Shown here one piece after another: positions 1 to 15,137 of a DNA stretch of 64,000 bases. The stretch is from Archangium violaceum (GTDB taxonomy: Bacteria > Myxococcota > Myxococcia > Myxococcales > Myxococcaceae). Made by a program: the position numbers and the translations under genes. The stretch's first letter is position 1. Each line of letters opens with the position of its first letter. The notes beneath the pieces are model-generated. The model did no database searches. It was not told where the DNA came from and was given only the letters and a program-made list of their open reading frames with translations. The DNA lies in assembly GCF_016887565.1 (NCBI RefSeq), contig NZ_CP069396.1:4880001-4944000 (forward strand). The letters run 5' to 3'.

Positions 1-1505
<1,505 letters not shown>

Positions 1506-1674
1506 ACCTCAATCTCTGGCAGGCTCCCCGGTGTAAACCGGAGGGAGTCTGGAGATTCGAGGCCGAGGTCGAGGCCCCGAGCGCGCTACAAACAGCGGCG
1601 CCGGGCCCGGAAGAAGGCACAGAGCTTTTCAGCAGGAATTGAAACTACCCTTTGTATGTACGAGTCACATGTTT
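1506..1674 (+). other. 23S-5S internal spacer
   Basis: This 169 bp spacer separates 23S from 5S. I see no tRNA cloverleaf in it. It contains a short inverted repeat near 1519-1554 (CTCCCCGGTGTAAACCGGAG) that may act as a processing stem. Confidence 0.6.
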
Positions 1675-1790
<116 letters not shown>

Positions 1791-1798
1791 TTTTTTTT

Positions 1799-1841
1799 GA
1801 AGGCCCCGAGTCCTCACATCACGTGAGAACTCGGGGCCTTC
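1799..1841 (+). terminator. rRNA operon terminator hairpin
   Basis: A perfect 13 bp stem (GAAGGCCCCGAGT, 1799-1811, with ACTCGGGGCCTTC, 1829-1841) encloses a second small stem (CTCAC/GTGAG). T8 precedes it at 1791-1798, so read on the minus strand it ends in A8. The position just after 5S supports rRNA operon termination. Confidence 0.85.
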
Positions 1842-2016
1842 GCCTTTGCGGGCTCCAGGGGTCCTCCCGGAGGCCTGGCGTCCCGGGCGCATGCGCTTCC
1901 ATGCTCCCTTGCTCCCAGGCCTGAGCGGCCGGACGCTCGCTCGGGTCATCGCTCGGACGGCGGCGTTTCTGGCCCAAGTGGCTGGAACTCTTGGGGAATC
2001 CACCTCCAGGTGCGGT

Positions 2017-2046
2017 TTGACTCCCCGTTCGTGCTCCGACTAAAGT
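2017..2046 (+). promoter_or_regulatory. sigma-70-like promoter for the PEGA kinase gene
   Basis: TTGACT (2017-2022), an 18 nt spacer and TAAAGT (2041-2046) form a housekeeping-type promoter. The start of transcription would be near 2053, about 70 nt before the kinase ATG. Apart from this, I see nothing in 1842-2123. Prediction is from box match only. Confidence 0.45.
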
Positions 2047-2123
2047 CCCGGGTTCGTCCGGTTTTCCCACCCACTGCTCCTCGGACGGCGCTGTGGCCCT
2101 CCGGGTGCGGGCGGATCCACGCA

Positions 2124-4958
<2,835 letters not shown>

Positions 4959-5054
4959 TCACGCATTCGTTGCCCTCTTCTCTTTGTTGGGTAAAGAGGG
5001 AGCTCCACCCGGGACCCCGACTCCCGGGTGCTGTTTCCATTAAGGTGGATCGCC

Positions 5055-6425
5055 ATGACGACGCCCATCCGCGGCAAGGCCTCCTCGGCCGGCCCCGCGC
5101 AGCAGCCTTTCTCCTATCCGCTCCGCCGCGAGTTCGTGGAGCCCGACTGGCGGCGCCTGCCCGGCTACAAGGACGTGACCCAGGCTGATTGGGAGAGCTC
5201 CGTCTGGCAGCGCAAGCACACCGTCAAGAACCTCAAGGAGCTCAAGGCCGTCCTCGGCCACCTCCTGCCCGATGACCTCCTGGCCAGCCTCGAGCGCGAT
5301 CAGCGCGAGCGGGCGACCATGTCCATCCTCGTCCCTCCCCAGATGCTCAACACCCTGGACGAGACGGACCTGTGGAACGACCCGGTCCGCCGTTACATGC
5401 TGCCCGCCTTCGACGACCGGCACCCCGAGTGGCCCAATCACCCCAAGGCCAGCCGCGACAGCCTCCACGAGGCGGAGATGTGGGCCGTCGAAGGTCTCAC
5501 CCACCGCTACCCCACCAAGGTGCTGGCGGAGATGCTCCCCACCTGCCCCCAGTACTGCGGCCACTGCACCCGCATGGACCTCGTCGGCAACGACGTGCCC
5601 CAGGTCCAGAAGCACCGCTTCCAGCTCGGGCAGAAGGAGCGCTACGAGCAGATGCTCGACTACCTGCGCCGGACGCCCACCGTCCGCGATGTGGTCGTCA
5701 GCGGCGGCGACATCGCCAACCTCCCCATCCAGGCCCTCGAGCCCTTCGTCAGCGCCCTGCTCGACATCCCCAACATCCGGGACATCCGCCTGGCCAGCAA
5801 GGGCCTCATGGCCATCCCCCAGCACTTCCTCCAGGACTCCGTCCTCCAGGGGCTGGATCGGCTCGCCAAGAAGGCCAATGAGCGCGGCGTGGACCTCGCG
5901 CTCCACACCCACGTCAACAACGCCCGCCAGCTCACCCCGCTCGTCGGCAAGGCCGTCCGCAAGCTGCTCGACATGGGCTTCCGCGACGTGCGCAACCAGG
6001 GCGTCCTGCTCCGCGGCGTGAACAGCACCCCCAAGGATCTCCTCGAGCTGTGCTTCACCCTGCTCGATCACGCGAAGATCCTCCCGTACTACTTCTACAT
6101 GTGCGACATGATCCCCAACTCGGAGCACTGGCGCCTCAGCGTGGCCGAGGCCCAGAAGCTCCAGCACGACATCATGGGGTACATGCCCGGCTTCGCCACC
6201 CCGCGCATCGTCTGCGACGTGCCCTTCGTCGGGAAGCGGTGGATCCACCAGGTCGCCGAGTACGACCAGGTCCGCGGCATCTCGTACTGGACCAAGAACT
6301 ACCGCACCGGCATCGAGGGCGATGACGCCGAGGCCCTCACCCGCAAGTACGAGTACTTCGACCCCATCTACACGCTGCCCGAGGCCGGTCAGCAGTGGTG
6401 GCGCGATCAGGCCAAGGCGGCGTGA
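5055..6425 (+). CDS. KamA-family radical SAM aminomutase, divergent paralog
   Basis: A 456-residue lysine-2,3-aminomutase-family enzyme. The radical SAM cluster motif CPQYCGHC gives C164, C168 and C171. By position against clostridial lysine 2,3-aminomutase, D351 and D388 match the two substrate-binding aspartates and K394 the PLP lysine. However, the usual PGGGGK loop is replaced by PFVGK, one residue shorter, so the substrate may differ. The start is the ATG at 5055, 5 nt after AAGGTGG; an earlier in-frame ATG at 5028 has no ribosome site. The stop overlaps the next start (TGATG), which implies translational coupling to the second family member. Confidence 0.85.
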   Translation: MTTPIRGKASSAGPAQQPFSYPLRREFVEPDWRRLPGYKDVTQADWESSVWQRKHTVKNLKELKAVLGHLLPDDLLASLERDQRERATMSILVPPQMLNTLDETDLWNDPVRRYMLPAFDDRHPEWPNHPKASRDSLHEAEMWAVEGLTHRYPTKVLAEMLPTCPQYCGHCTRMDLVGNDVPQVQKHRFQLGQKERYEQMLDYLRRTPTVRDVVVSGGDIANLPIQALEPFVSALLDIPNIRDIRLASKGLMAIPQHFLQDSVLQGLDRLAKKANERGVDLALHTHVNNARQLTPLVGKAVRKLLDMGFRDVRNQGVLLRGVNSTPKDLLELCFTLLDHAKILPYYFYMCDMIPNSEHWRLSVAEAQKLQHDIMGYMPGFATPRIVCDVPFVGKRWIHQVAEYDQVRGISYWTKNYRTGIEGDDAEALTRKYEYFDPIYTLPEAGQQWWRDQAKAA

Positions 6426-7636
6426 TGCTCCCCCCAGTGCCGCCCTCCAAGGGCGCCTCCGCGCGTCCGGCCTCCGAGGCCGGGCGCCGGGCCCTCTTTC
6501 CCGAGGCCACCGACGCCGAGTGGGCCGACTGGCGCTGGCACCAGCGTCACGCCGTGCGCAACCTCGCCCAGCTGGAGAAGTACGTCCCCCTCACGCCCGA
6601 TGAGCGCGCCGGCGTGCAGGAGACCTCCTCCCTGTTCCGCATCGGCATCAGCCCCTACTACCTGTCCCTCATCGACAGGGACCATCCGCTCTGCCCCATC
6701 CGGATGCAGTCCATCCCCGTGCGCGCCGAGGCCCGCATCCGCCCCGGTGAGCTCGAGGACCCGCTCGGCGAGGACAAGACCCGCCCCGAGGAGGCCATCG
6801 TCCACAAGTACCCGGACCGCGTGCTCTTCCTCGCGCTCGACACGTGCTCCGTCTACTGCCGCCACTGCACCCGCCGCCGCATCACCAAGGGCGGCGAGGC
6901 CGAGCTCTCCAAGGAGCAGATGCGCCGCGGCCTCGACTACATCCGCCGTCACCCCGAGGTCCGTGACGTCCTCATCTCCGGCGGAGATCCGTTCCTCCTC
7001 TCCGAGGAGCGGCTCGAGGAGCTGCTCGCCCCCCTCCACGAGATTCCCCATGTGGAGATGGTTCGCATCGGCACCCGCGTCCCCGTGTGCCTGCCCATGC
7101 GTGTCACCGACTCGCTGGCCCGGCTCCTGCGCCGCTATGCCCCCGTCTACGTCGTCACCCACTTCAACCACCCCAAAGAGGTGACTCCCGAGGCCCGCGA
7201 GGCCTGCGAGCGGCTCGTGGACCACGGCGTCCCCGTCGAGAACCAGGCCGTCCTCATGCGGCGCCTCAACTCGGACGCCCGCATCATCAAGGAGCTCTCC
7301 CACTCCCTGCTGCGCATCCGCGTCCGCCCCTACTACCTCCACCAGATGGACGTCGCCCAGGGCTGCGAGCACCTGCGCACCCCCATCTCCAAGGGCATGG
7401 AGATCCTCCAGCAGCTCCGCGGTCACACCACCGGCCTCGCCGTCCCCCACCTCGCCGTGGACCTCCCCGGCGGCGGTGGCAAGGTGACCCTCCAGCCCGA
7501 CTACGTCCTCGAGCGCGGCGAGCACGAGACCCTGTTCCGCAACTACAAGGGCGAGCGCTACGTCTACCCCGAGCCCGAGGAGACCGACTGCTCCTGCCCC
7601 TATGACTCCGTCTGGCTCCAGCGGCGCTGGGGGTAG
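6425..7636 (+). CDS. kamA: L-lysine 2,3-aminomutase
   Basis: A 403-residue radical SAM/PLP enzyme that would move the alpha amino group of lysine to the beta carbon. The cluster motif CSVYCRHC gives C141, C145 and C148. D309 and D346 match the lysine-binding pair, and K353 in the intact PGGGGK loop is the PLP lysine, with spacings (37 and 7) equal to the clostridial enzyme. It starts on the last base of the preceding stop codon. Beta-lysine serves as an osmolyte precursor, an EF-P modifier or a natural-product unit elsewhere; which applies here cannot be told. It ends 10 bp before a convergent gene. Confidence 0.88.
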   Translation: MLPPVPPSKGASARPASEAGRRALFPEATDAEWADWRWHQRHAVRNLAQLEKYVPLTPDERAGVQETSSLFRIGISPYYLSLIDRDHPLCPIRMQSIPVRAEARIRPGELEDPLGEDKTRPEEAIVHKYPDRVLFLALDTCSVYCRHCTRRRITKGGEAELSKEQMRRGLDYIRRHPEVRDVLISGGDPFLLSEERLEELLAPLHEIPHVEMVRIGTRVPVCLPMRVTDSLARLLRRYAPVYVVTHFNHPKEVTPEAREACERLVDHGVPVENQAVLMRRLNSDARIIKELSHSLLRIRVRPYYLHQMDVAQGCEHLRTPISKGMEILQQLRGHTTGLAVPHLAVDLPGGGGKVTLQPDYVLERGEHETLFRNYKGERYVYPEPEETDCSCPYDSVWLQRRWG

Positions 7637-7646
7637 GGCTCGCGGC

Positions 7647-8189
7647 TTACTGCTCCTCCGAGGGCACGGCCTCGGAGGGTAGCTGCTCGGCCCCCGGGTC
7701 TTCCTCTCCCGCCGGAATGCCCATCTCCACCGTCGGCGGCGCGCCCTCCTGCTCCTCCAGCATCACCGGGTTCTCTTCGTTGATCCCCTGCTGGATCTGG
7801 ATCTCCTCCGTCCCCTCTCCCCCGGCCTTCGCCTCCCCGGCCCCCGCTGCCTTTTCCTTCGCCTCCAGGCTCTTCTCCGCCGCCGCCACCGCCTCGTTCC
7901 CCTTCGGCCCCATCCGTGCCGTCTGTCTCGCGTAGTCCTTCGCCGAGACCCCGTGCTTGTCCATCACCCCTCGCGCGGCTTCCTGCTGCTCGCGGATGAT
8001 CTCCCGGCGCTCCTCCGTGCTCAGCTCCGACGGCTTCTTGTTGCCGTGCGCCGCGTTCACCTTGTCCATCGCCTCCTTCTCGTCGCGCCGGATCCGCGCC
8101 ATCTGCTCGGGCGTCAGATCCTCCCCGAACGCCAGACTCGGCACGGTGAGCCAGGTCGACAGCAACAGCATGGACAGACGGCGGGTCAT
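7647..8189 (-). CDS. exported acidic hypothetical protein
   Basis: A 180-residue protein with a clear signal peptide (MTRRLSMLLLSTWL..., cleavage near SLAFG-ED). The mature part is highly charged and probably helical (about 25-115), followed by an acidic low-complexity tail rich in Glu, Gly and Pro. I recognise no family. The start at 8189 is preceded by AGGAG; an in-frame ATG at 8246 lacks a site. It is likely periplasmic. Function unknown. Confidence 0.7.
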   Translation of the reverse strand: MTRRLSMLLLSTWLTVPSLAFGEDLTPEQMARIRRDEKEAMDKVNAAHGNKKPSELSTEERREIIREQQEAARGVMDKHGVSAKDYARQTARMGPKGNEAVAAAEKSLEAKEKAAGAGEAKAGGEGTEEIQIQQGINEENPVMLEEQEGAPPTVEMGIPAGEEDPGAEQLPSEAVPSEEQ

Positions 8190-8259
8190 GGGGACTCCTG
8201 GGTGGACCTCGGTATCGTACGGGAGGGAAGGGGGTCCTGGGTACAACCCGTGGGCCGGA

Positions 8260-8295
8260 TACCCTCACCCCGTCCCTCTCCCAGAGGGAGAGGGG
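8260..8295 (-). repeat. dispersed palindromic repeat, copy 1
   Basis: TACCCTCACCCC followed by a CCCTCTCCC / GGGAGAGGG palindrome. It lies 26 bp after the stop of the minus-strand lipoprotein gene and before the next minus-strand gene. It is the same family as the copies at 18922, 26206, 42119 and 51088. Confidence 0.85.
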
Positions 8296-8321
8296 TTGTG
8301 TTCGAGGGCCGCTCGATTGGC

Positions 8322-8645
8322 TCAGCGCTCCCGGCAACGTGTGCAGCTGTCCGTTCCCTCCGCGCAGGACTCCCTCGCCTGCACACACCTCTGCGGCAGA
8401 TCCGTTCGATCTGGATGCGCCTCGACCAGCCCGCAGAGGTTTTCAGCCACCTCGCACGTCCGCGTCGTCAGCGTGCATCGGTCCTCACAGGTCAGGTTCC
8501 CCTCCGTCCCCCTGGACCGCAGCTCCTCGAGCTGCGCCTCGTACGTGGTGAGCTGATCGTCGTCCGAACCGGCCACCCGGGTTTCCACCTGCTTGTGACA
8601 TCCCACGAGGGCCAGCATCAGCAAGGCAAGGCTCGCAGCGCGCAT
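8322..8645 (-). CDS. small cysteine-rich lipoprotein
   Basis: A 107-residue protein with a lipoprotein signal ending LALVGC (lipobox, Cys16). The mature domain has nine further cysteines in the C-terminal 60 residues, consistent with disulfides outside the cytoplasm. I recognise no family. It is transcribed in the same direction as the gene at 8684 and lies 38 bp behind it, so the two may form an operon. Confidence 0.7.
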   Translation of the reverse strand: MRAASLALLMLALVGCHKQVETRVAGSDDDQLTTYEAQLEELRSRGTEGNLTCEDRCTLTTRTCEVAENLCGLVEAHPDRTDLPQRCVQARESCAEGTDSCTRCRER

Positions 8646-8683
8646 GTGTCTCCCTTACGCGCCGCCGCTTGCTCCGTCCAGCC

Positions 8684-9274
8684 TCAGCGCTCCCGGGGTC
8701 GTGTCGGGGTGGGGCGCTCCGGCGGCTCCTCGGGGCGGTTGCAGTACATGTACGCCGTCAGCCCCAGCAGCGCCAACACCGCCAGCTTCCTCAGCCAGTC
8801 CTCCCTCCGGCGCTTCGGTGACTCCTCCTCCTCTCGCTCGGTGGTTTCGAGCACCGCCGCCACCTCCCCACCCAGCGTCCGCAGTCTCCGGCACACTGCC
8901 ACCGTCTCCGCCAACACCTGGGGGATGGTCGCCGTCTCTCGCTCCAGGGCCTCGGCCAGCGCTCGCGCCCAGACGTCCTCCTCCGCGTCGTTCTCCGGTG
9001 GACGGCTGGGGAGGGTCAGCGCCTCCGTCAGCGCCAGCCCCGCTCGCAGCAGGTGCACGGAGAAGGCTTCCCGGGAGATGCCGTAGAAGACCGCGCTCTC
9101 CTCCAGGGTGCGGCCCTGGACCAGCCTCGTCACGAGGAACGCCGCCTGGCGGTAGGGCAGCGCTCGCAGCGCGGCGCAAAGCTCGGCGGCCGTCAACCGG
9201 GACATGTCGGGGGCAGGGGACACGGGGGCGGCATTCTCCGTCATCCGCCGGCCGATTTCTTGAGCCATACGCAT
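8684..9274 (-). CDS. sigma-region-4-like HTH protein with C-terminal membrane segment
   Basis: A protein of 186-196 residues. Residues about 38-82 (from LPYRQAAFLV to HLLRAGLAL) resemble a sigma-70 region 4 helix-turn-helix, but no region 2 is present. A helical acidic linker follows, then one hydrophobic segment (about 160-178, LAVLALLGLTAYMYC) and a Pro/Arg-rich tail. It would be a tail-anchored DNA-binding or sigma-like factor. The start may be 9274, 9268 (agggg upstream) or 9244. It diverges from the SpoIID-like gene with only about 20 bp between starts, so the two promoters must overlap the neighbouring coding regions. Confidence 0.65.
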   Translation of the reverse strand: MRMAQEIGRRMTENAAPVSPAPDMSRLTAAELCAALRALPYRQAAFLVTRLVQGRTLEESAVFYGISREAFSVHLLRAGLALTEALTLPSRPPENDAEEDVWARALAEALERETATIPQVLAETVAVCRRLRTLGGEVAAVLETTEREEEESPKRRREDWLRKLAVLALLGLTAYMYCNRPEEPPERPTPTRPRER

Positions 9275-9294
9275 CCACCCCTACACTGCCCACC

Positions 9295-10401
9295 ATGTCG
9301 CGACCTGTTGCACTGCTGCTGCTCTTGCTCGCGCCCCTCCAGGCGCTCGCCGTGGAGACCATGCGCATCGCCATGGGGGACTCCCAGGGCGAGGTGCGCG
9401 TGAGCGGTCGGGGCCTGTCCTTCGGTCCCGATACCGAGGACGCCCGCTTCTCCCCCCTCAGCCAGGACGGTGTCACCGTTCGTCGTCGCGGCTCCCGGCT
9501 GGAGCTCAACGGCGCGCCCGTCATCGGTAACGCGGTGCGCTTCCGCGCCGGCGCGGACTCGGACGACGCGGGCGTGCCCGGCTCCTCCCCCCTGCGCGCG
9601 GGCGATATGCAGGTCCGCGGCGACGTGGTGGTGCGCCTCTACAAGGACGGGCTTCAGCTCATCAACGTCATCCCGCTCGAGGACTACCTCACCGCCGTGC
9701 TCGGCAGCGAGATGCCCGTCTCCTTCCCTCCGGAAGCCCTCAAGGCCCAGGCCGTCGCCGCTCGCACCTACGCCCTCCAGAAGAAGCTCGAGACCTACGG
9801 CAGCCCCTTCCACATGGGCAGCAGCGTGCTCCATCAGGTCTACGGCGGCGTCAACCGCGAGGACCCGCGCACCCGCGCCGCCGTGGAGGCCACCCGCGGC
9901 GAGGTGCTCACCTACGAGCTCGCCCCCATCGAGGCCTACTTCCATGCCTCCTGCGGCGGCCGCACCGAGACCGGCCAGGATGCCCTCCAGCGCGACCTCC
10001 CCTACCTGCAGGCCGTGGACTGCCCGTGTGGCCGCCTGCCCGCCAGCCGCTGGAGCGCCACTGTCTCCGACTCGGAGCTGCGCGCCGCCCTCGGCCAGTC
10101 CACCGAGGGCTTCCGCGTCACCTCCCGCACCCCCACCCAGCGGGTGAACCGGGTCGCCACCTCGGGCGGCGCCTCGCTCGATGGGGCGGCCTTCCGGCGG
10201 AAGCTCGGCTACACGAAGCTCAAGAGCCTGGAGTTCGACGTGGAGCGCACCTCGGGCGGCTGGCACTTCAATGGCCGCGGCTATGGCCACGGCGCCGGCC
10301 TGTGCCAGTGGGGCGCCAAGGCGCTCGCGGACGAGGGCCTCTCCTACCGCGACATCCTCCTGCACTACTACCCGGGGACCGAGCTCCAGCAGCTCTACTG
10401 A
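9295..10401 (+). CDS. SpoIID/LytB-domain peptidoglycan lytic protein
   Basis: A 368-residue exported protein with signal peptide MSRPVALLLLLLAPLQALA. The SpoIID domain is shown by PLEDYLTAVLGSEMP (putative catalytic Glu), HASCGGRTE and GRGYGHGAGLCQWGA. Family members cut glycan strands lacking stem peptides, as lytic transglycosylases. In a myxobacterium it probably works in cell-wall remodelling or division rather than endospore formation. The ATG at 9295 fits the signal peptide; the upstream frame runs antisense through the neighbour gene and is ignored. Confidence 0.88.
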   Translation: MSRPVALLLLLLAPLQALAVETMRIAMGDSQGEVRVSGRGLSFGPDTEDARFSPLSQDGVTVRRRGSRLELNGAPVIGNAVRFRAGADSDDAGVPGSSPLRAGDMQVRGDVVVRLYKDGLQLINVIPLEDYLTAVLGSEMPVSFPPEALKAQAVAARTYALQKKLETYGSPFHMGSSVLHQVYGGVNREDPRTRAAVEATRGEVLTYELAPIEAYFHASCGGRTETGQDALQRDLPYLQAVDCPCGRLPASRWSATVSDSELRAALGQSTEGFRVTSRTPTQRVNRVATSGGASLDGAAFRRKLGYTKLKSLEFDVERTSGGWHFNGRGYGHGAGLCQWGAKALADEGLSYRDILLHYYPGTELQQLY

Positions 10402-10449
10402 CACATCCCGTTCCGTCGCGGCGTCCGGGCTGTTACAAGCCCCACCTCC

Positions 10450-12733
<2,284 letters not shown>

Positions 12734-12996
12734 CCCCCGGCGGCGGCCATCCAGACGGCCGGTTCCCGGGTCCTCTTGGAGCGGGACCGGATTGACGACC
12801 CCCGAGTTTCCCTCGGAGGGGGGCACCCAGGAGGTGGGCGGGCGGGCATGACGCACCTCGGAAAGGCCAGCCCCTCCTCGCCGTTCACTTGCCCGGGATG
12901 TGCGCCTGCTGCTAAGAGGCCCACCTTTCCGGCTTATCCGTTGTCCGCTGGTGGACGGCGGTGGGGCCGAACCCTTTCCAAGCAACGAGGCGGTTT

Positions 12997-13347
12997 GTGG
13001 CAGACAGCTTTCTGATCCTCGCCCAGGCAGCGGGCGGACCCGGCGGGATGATGAACATCGTCTTCATCATCGGCCTGTTCGCCATCATGTATTTCGTGAT
13101 GATTCGCCCCCAGCAGAAGCAGATGAAGGCGCACCGCGAGCTGCTCTCCGGGCTGAAGAAGGGTGATGAGGTCATCACCCAGGGTGGAATCATCGGGCGC
13201 ATCCAGGTCGTCTCCGAGCGCGAGGTAACGCTCGAGGTGGCCACCGGGGTCCGCATCCGCGTGCTCAAGTCGTCCGTGGCGGGCCGGTTCGCGGTGAGCG
13301 AGCCGACGGCGGCCGCCAAGACCGAAGAGAAGAAGGAGGAGAAGTAA
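12997..13347 (+). CDS. yajC: Sec translocon accessory subunit YajC
   Basis: A 116-residue membrane protein with a single N-terminal membrane segment (MMNIVFIIGLFAIMYFVMI) and the family signature IRPQQKQMKAH, then a small beta domain (GDEVITQGGIIGRI) and a Lys/Glu-rich tail. I chose GTG at 12997 because GAGG lies 6 nt upstream; an in-frame GTG at 12961 would add 12 residues. The stop codon overlaps the secD ATG (TAATG). Confidence 0.92.
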   Translation: MADSFLILAQAAGGPGGMMNIVFIIGLFAIMYFVMIRPQQKQMKAHRELLSGLKKGDEVITQGGIIGRIQVVSEREVTLEVATGVRIRVLKSSVAGRFAVSEPTAAAKTEEKKEEK

Positions 13348-15116
13348 TGGACCGCGGCTGGTACTGGAGGTTGGGCCTGGTCATCGGCGTGACGCTGCTG
13401 ACCGTGTGGTTCCTCATCCCCTCCTATTATTCGATGTTCGTGCTCGACAAGAGCGAGCGCAACAACCTGGCGCTGCTCGAGCAGCGCCTGCCCAAGTGGG
13501 CTCCCCCCGCCAAGTACCGCATCAACCTGGGGCTGGACCTGCAGGGCGGCATCCACATGGTGATGCGGGTGGACACCAAGACGGCGCTCCAGAAGCGGAC
13601 CGAGCGCCGGGGTGATCAGATCGCCCGCTACATCAACGAGAAGCAGCTGGGCCAGGTGTCCGTGGACACGGATCCCCAGGCGCTGCAGATGACGCTGACG
13701 GCGCAGGATCCGGCCACCATGGACGCCATCGAGAAGGAGGTGCTCGCCACCTTCACCGACTTCGTCCGGGTGGCGCGTGACGGGGCGAAGCTGACGCTCG
13801 CGCCGGACGAGGGCCAGGTGAACCGCTTCCGCGAGGAGTCGGTGGACCAGGCGATGCTCGTCATCCGCCGCCGCATCGACAAGTGGGGCGTGGCCGAGGT
13901 GGACGTGCGCAAGCTGGGCACCGACGCCATCCAGATCTCCCTGCCGGGCCGCAATGACCCGGAGCAGGCCAAGGAGCTGGTGGGCACCACGGCGCAGCTC
14001 GAGTTCCGCATGGTGGACGACTCGACCGATTTCTTCGGGCAGGTCATCCAGCAGAATCCTCCTCCCGAGGGCAGCAACATCACGCTGACCAACAGCGAGG
14101 GCTTCCCGCAGCTGCAGGGCCCCAACCGCGAGGCGCTGCTGGAGTACTTCAAGGGCAAGACGCCCGAGGGCCGCGAGGTGCTGCTCGAGTGCGTGCCCAG
14201 CGCGACGAAGAAGGGCGTGTGCGACAGCTACCGCACCTTCCTGGTGGAGAAGAACGTGCCACTGACGGGCGAGAGCCTGACGGGCGCGGATGCCTCGCTC
14301 AGCCAGCTCAACGAGCCGGAGGTGAACGTCAGCTTCGACGCGGCCGGCGCGCGCGAGTTCGAGCAGCTCACCGAGAAGGGCACGGGCCGGCGCATGGCCA
14401 TCGTGCTGGACGACTACGTGCAGTCGGCGCCGCGCATCAACGAGCGCATCGGCGGTGGCCGGGCGCGCATCACCATGGGCCGCGCGGGTGGCCGTCCCCT
14501 GCAGGAGTGGCTGTCGGACGCGCAGACGCTGGCGCTGGCCCTCAAGGCGGGCGCGCTGCCGGCGCCGGTGACCACCGGTGAGATCCGCCAGGTGGGTGCC
14601 GCGCTGGGCGACGAGCTCATCCGCAAGGGCAGCCTGTCGGCGCTGGTGGGCCTGGCGCTCGTCATCGCCTTCATGGCCATCTACTACAAGGGCGCGGGCA
14701 TCATCGCGGACGTGGCGCTGCTGCTCAACGGCCTGCTCATCCTGGGCGGCCTGGCGCTCTTCAACGCCACGCTGACGCTGCCGGGCATCGCCGGCTTCGT
14801 GCTGACACTGGGCATCGCGGTGGATGCCAACGTGCTCATCAACGAGCGCATCCGCGAGGAGATCGGCCACGGCAAGACGGTGCGCGCCGCGGTGGACCAG
14901 GGCTATGACCGCGCCTTCTGGACCATCTTCGACGCCCACGTCACCGCGCTCATCGCCGGCTTCATCCTCTTCTTCACGGGAACGGGCCCGGTGCGCGGTT
15001 TCGCCACCACGCTCATCATCGGCCTGCTGGCGTCGCTCTTCACGTCCATCCTCGTGACGCGCGTCATCATGACCTACTTCGTTCACGGCCGTAACGCGCA
15101 GACGGTGTCCGTCTAA
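13347..15116 (+). CDS. secD: protein translocase subunit SecD
   Basis: A 589-residue membrane protein that drives late steps of Sec export with the proton gradient. It has an N-terminal helix, a large periplasmic region starting with GLDLQGGIHMVM (D1 motif), and a C-terminal bundle of about five helices with GIAVDANVLINERIREE. It is translationally coupled to yajC and followed 21 bp later by secF. Confidence 0.97.
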   Translation: MDRGWYWRLGLVIGVTLLTVWFLIPSYYSMFVLDKSERNNLALLEQRLPKWAPPAKYRINLGLDLQGGIHMVMRVDTKTALQKRTERRGDQIARYINEKQLGQVSVDTDPQALQMTLTAQDPATMDAIEKEVLATFTDFVRVARDGAKLTLAPDEGQVNRFREESVDQAMLVIRRRIDKWGVAEVDVRKLGTDAIQISLPGRNDPEQAKELVGTTAQLEFRMVDDSTDFFGQVIQQNPPPEGSNITLTNSEGFPQLQGPNREALLEYFKGKTPEGREVLLECVPSATKKGVCDSYRTFLVEKNVPLTGESLTGADASLSQLNEPEVNVSFDAAGAREFEQLTEKGTGRRMAIVLDDYVQSAPRINERIGGGRARITMGRAGGRPLQEWLSDAQTLALALKAGALPAPVTTGEIRQVGAALGDELIRKGSLSALVGLALVIAFMAIYYKGAGIIADVALLLNGLLILGGLALFNATLTLPGIAGFVLTLGIAVDANVLINERIREEIGHGKTVRAAVDQGYDRAFWTIFDAHVTALIAGFILFFTGTGPVRGFATTLIIGLLASLFTSILVTRVIMTYFVHGRNAQTVSV

Positions 15117-15137
15117 ACGGGCCCGGGGGAACAGCAG

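Noticed and set aside
1506-1674. Possible tRNA in the 23S-5S spacer
   Set aside because: No acceptor, T-arm consensus or cloverleaf could be found.
12797-12825. CCGAG/CTCGG hairpin after tgt as a terminator
   Set aside because: The stem is short and no T run follows; it may be chance in GC-rich spacer.
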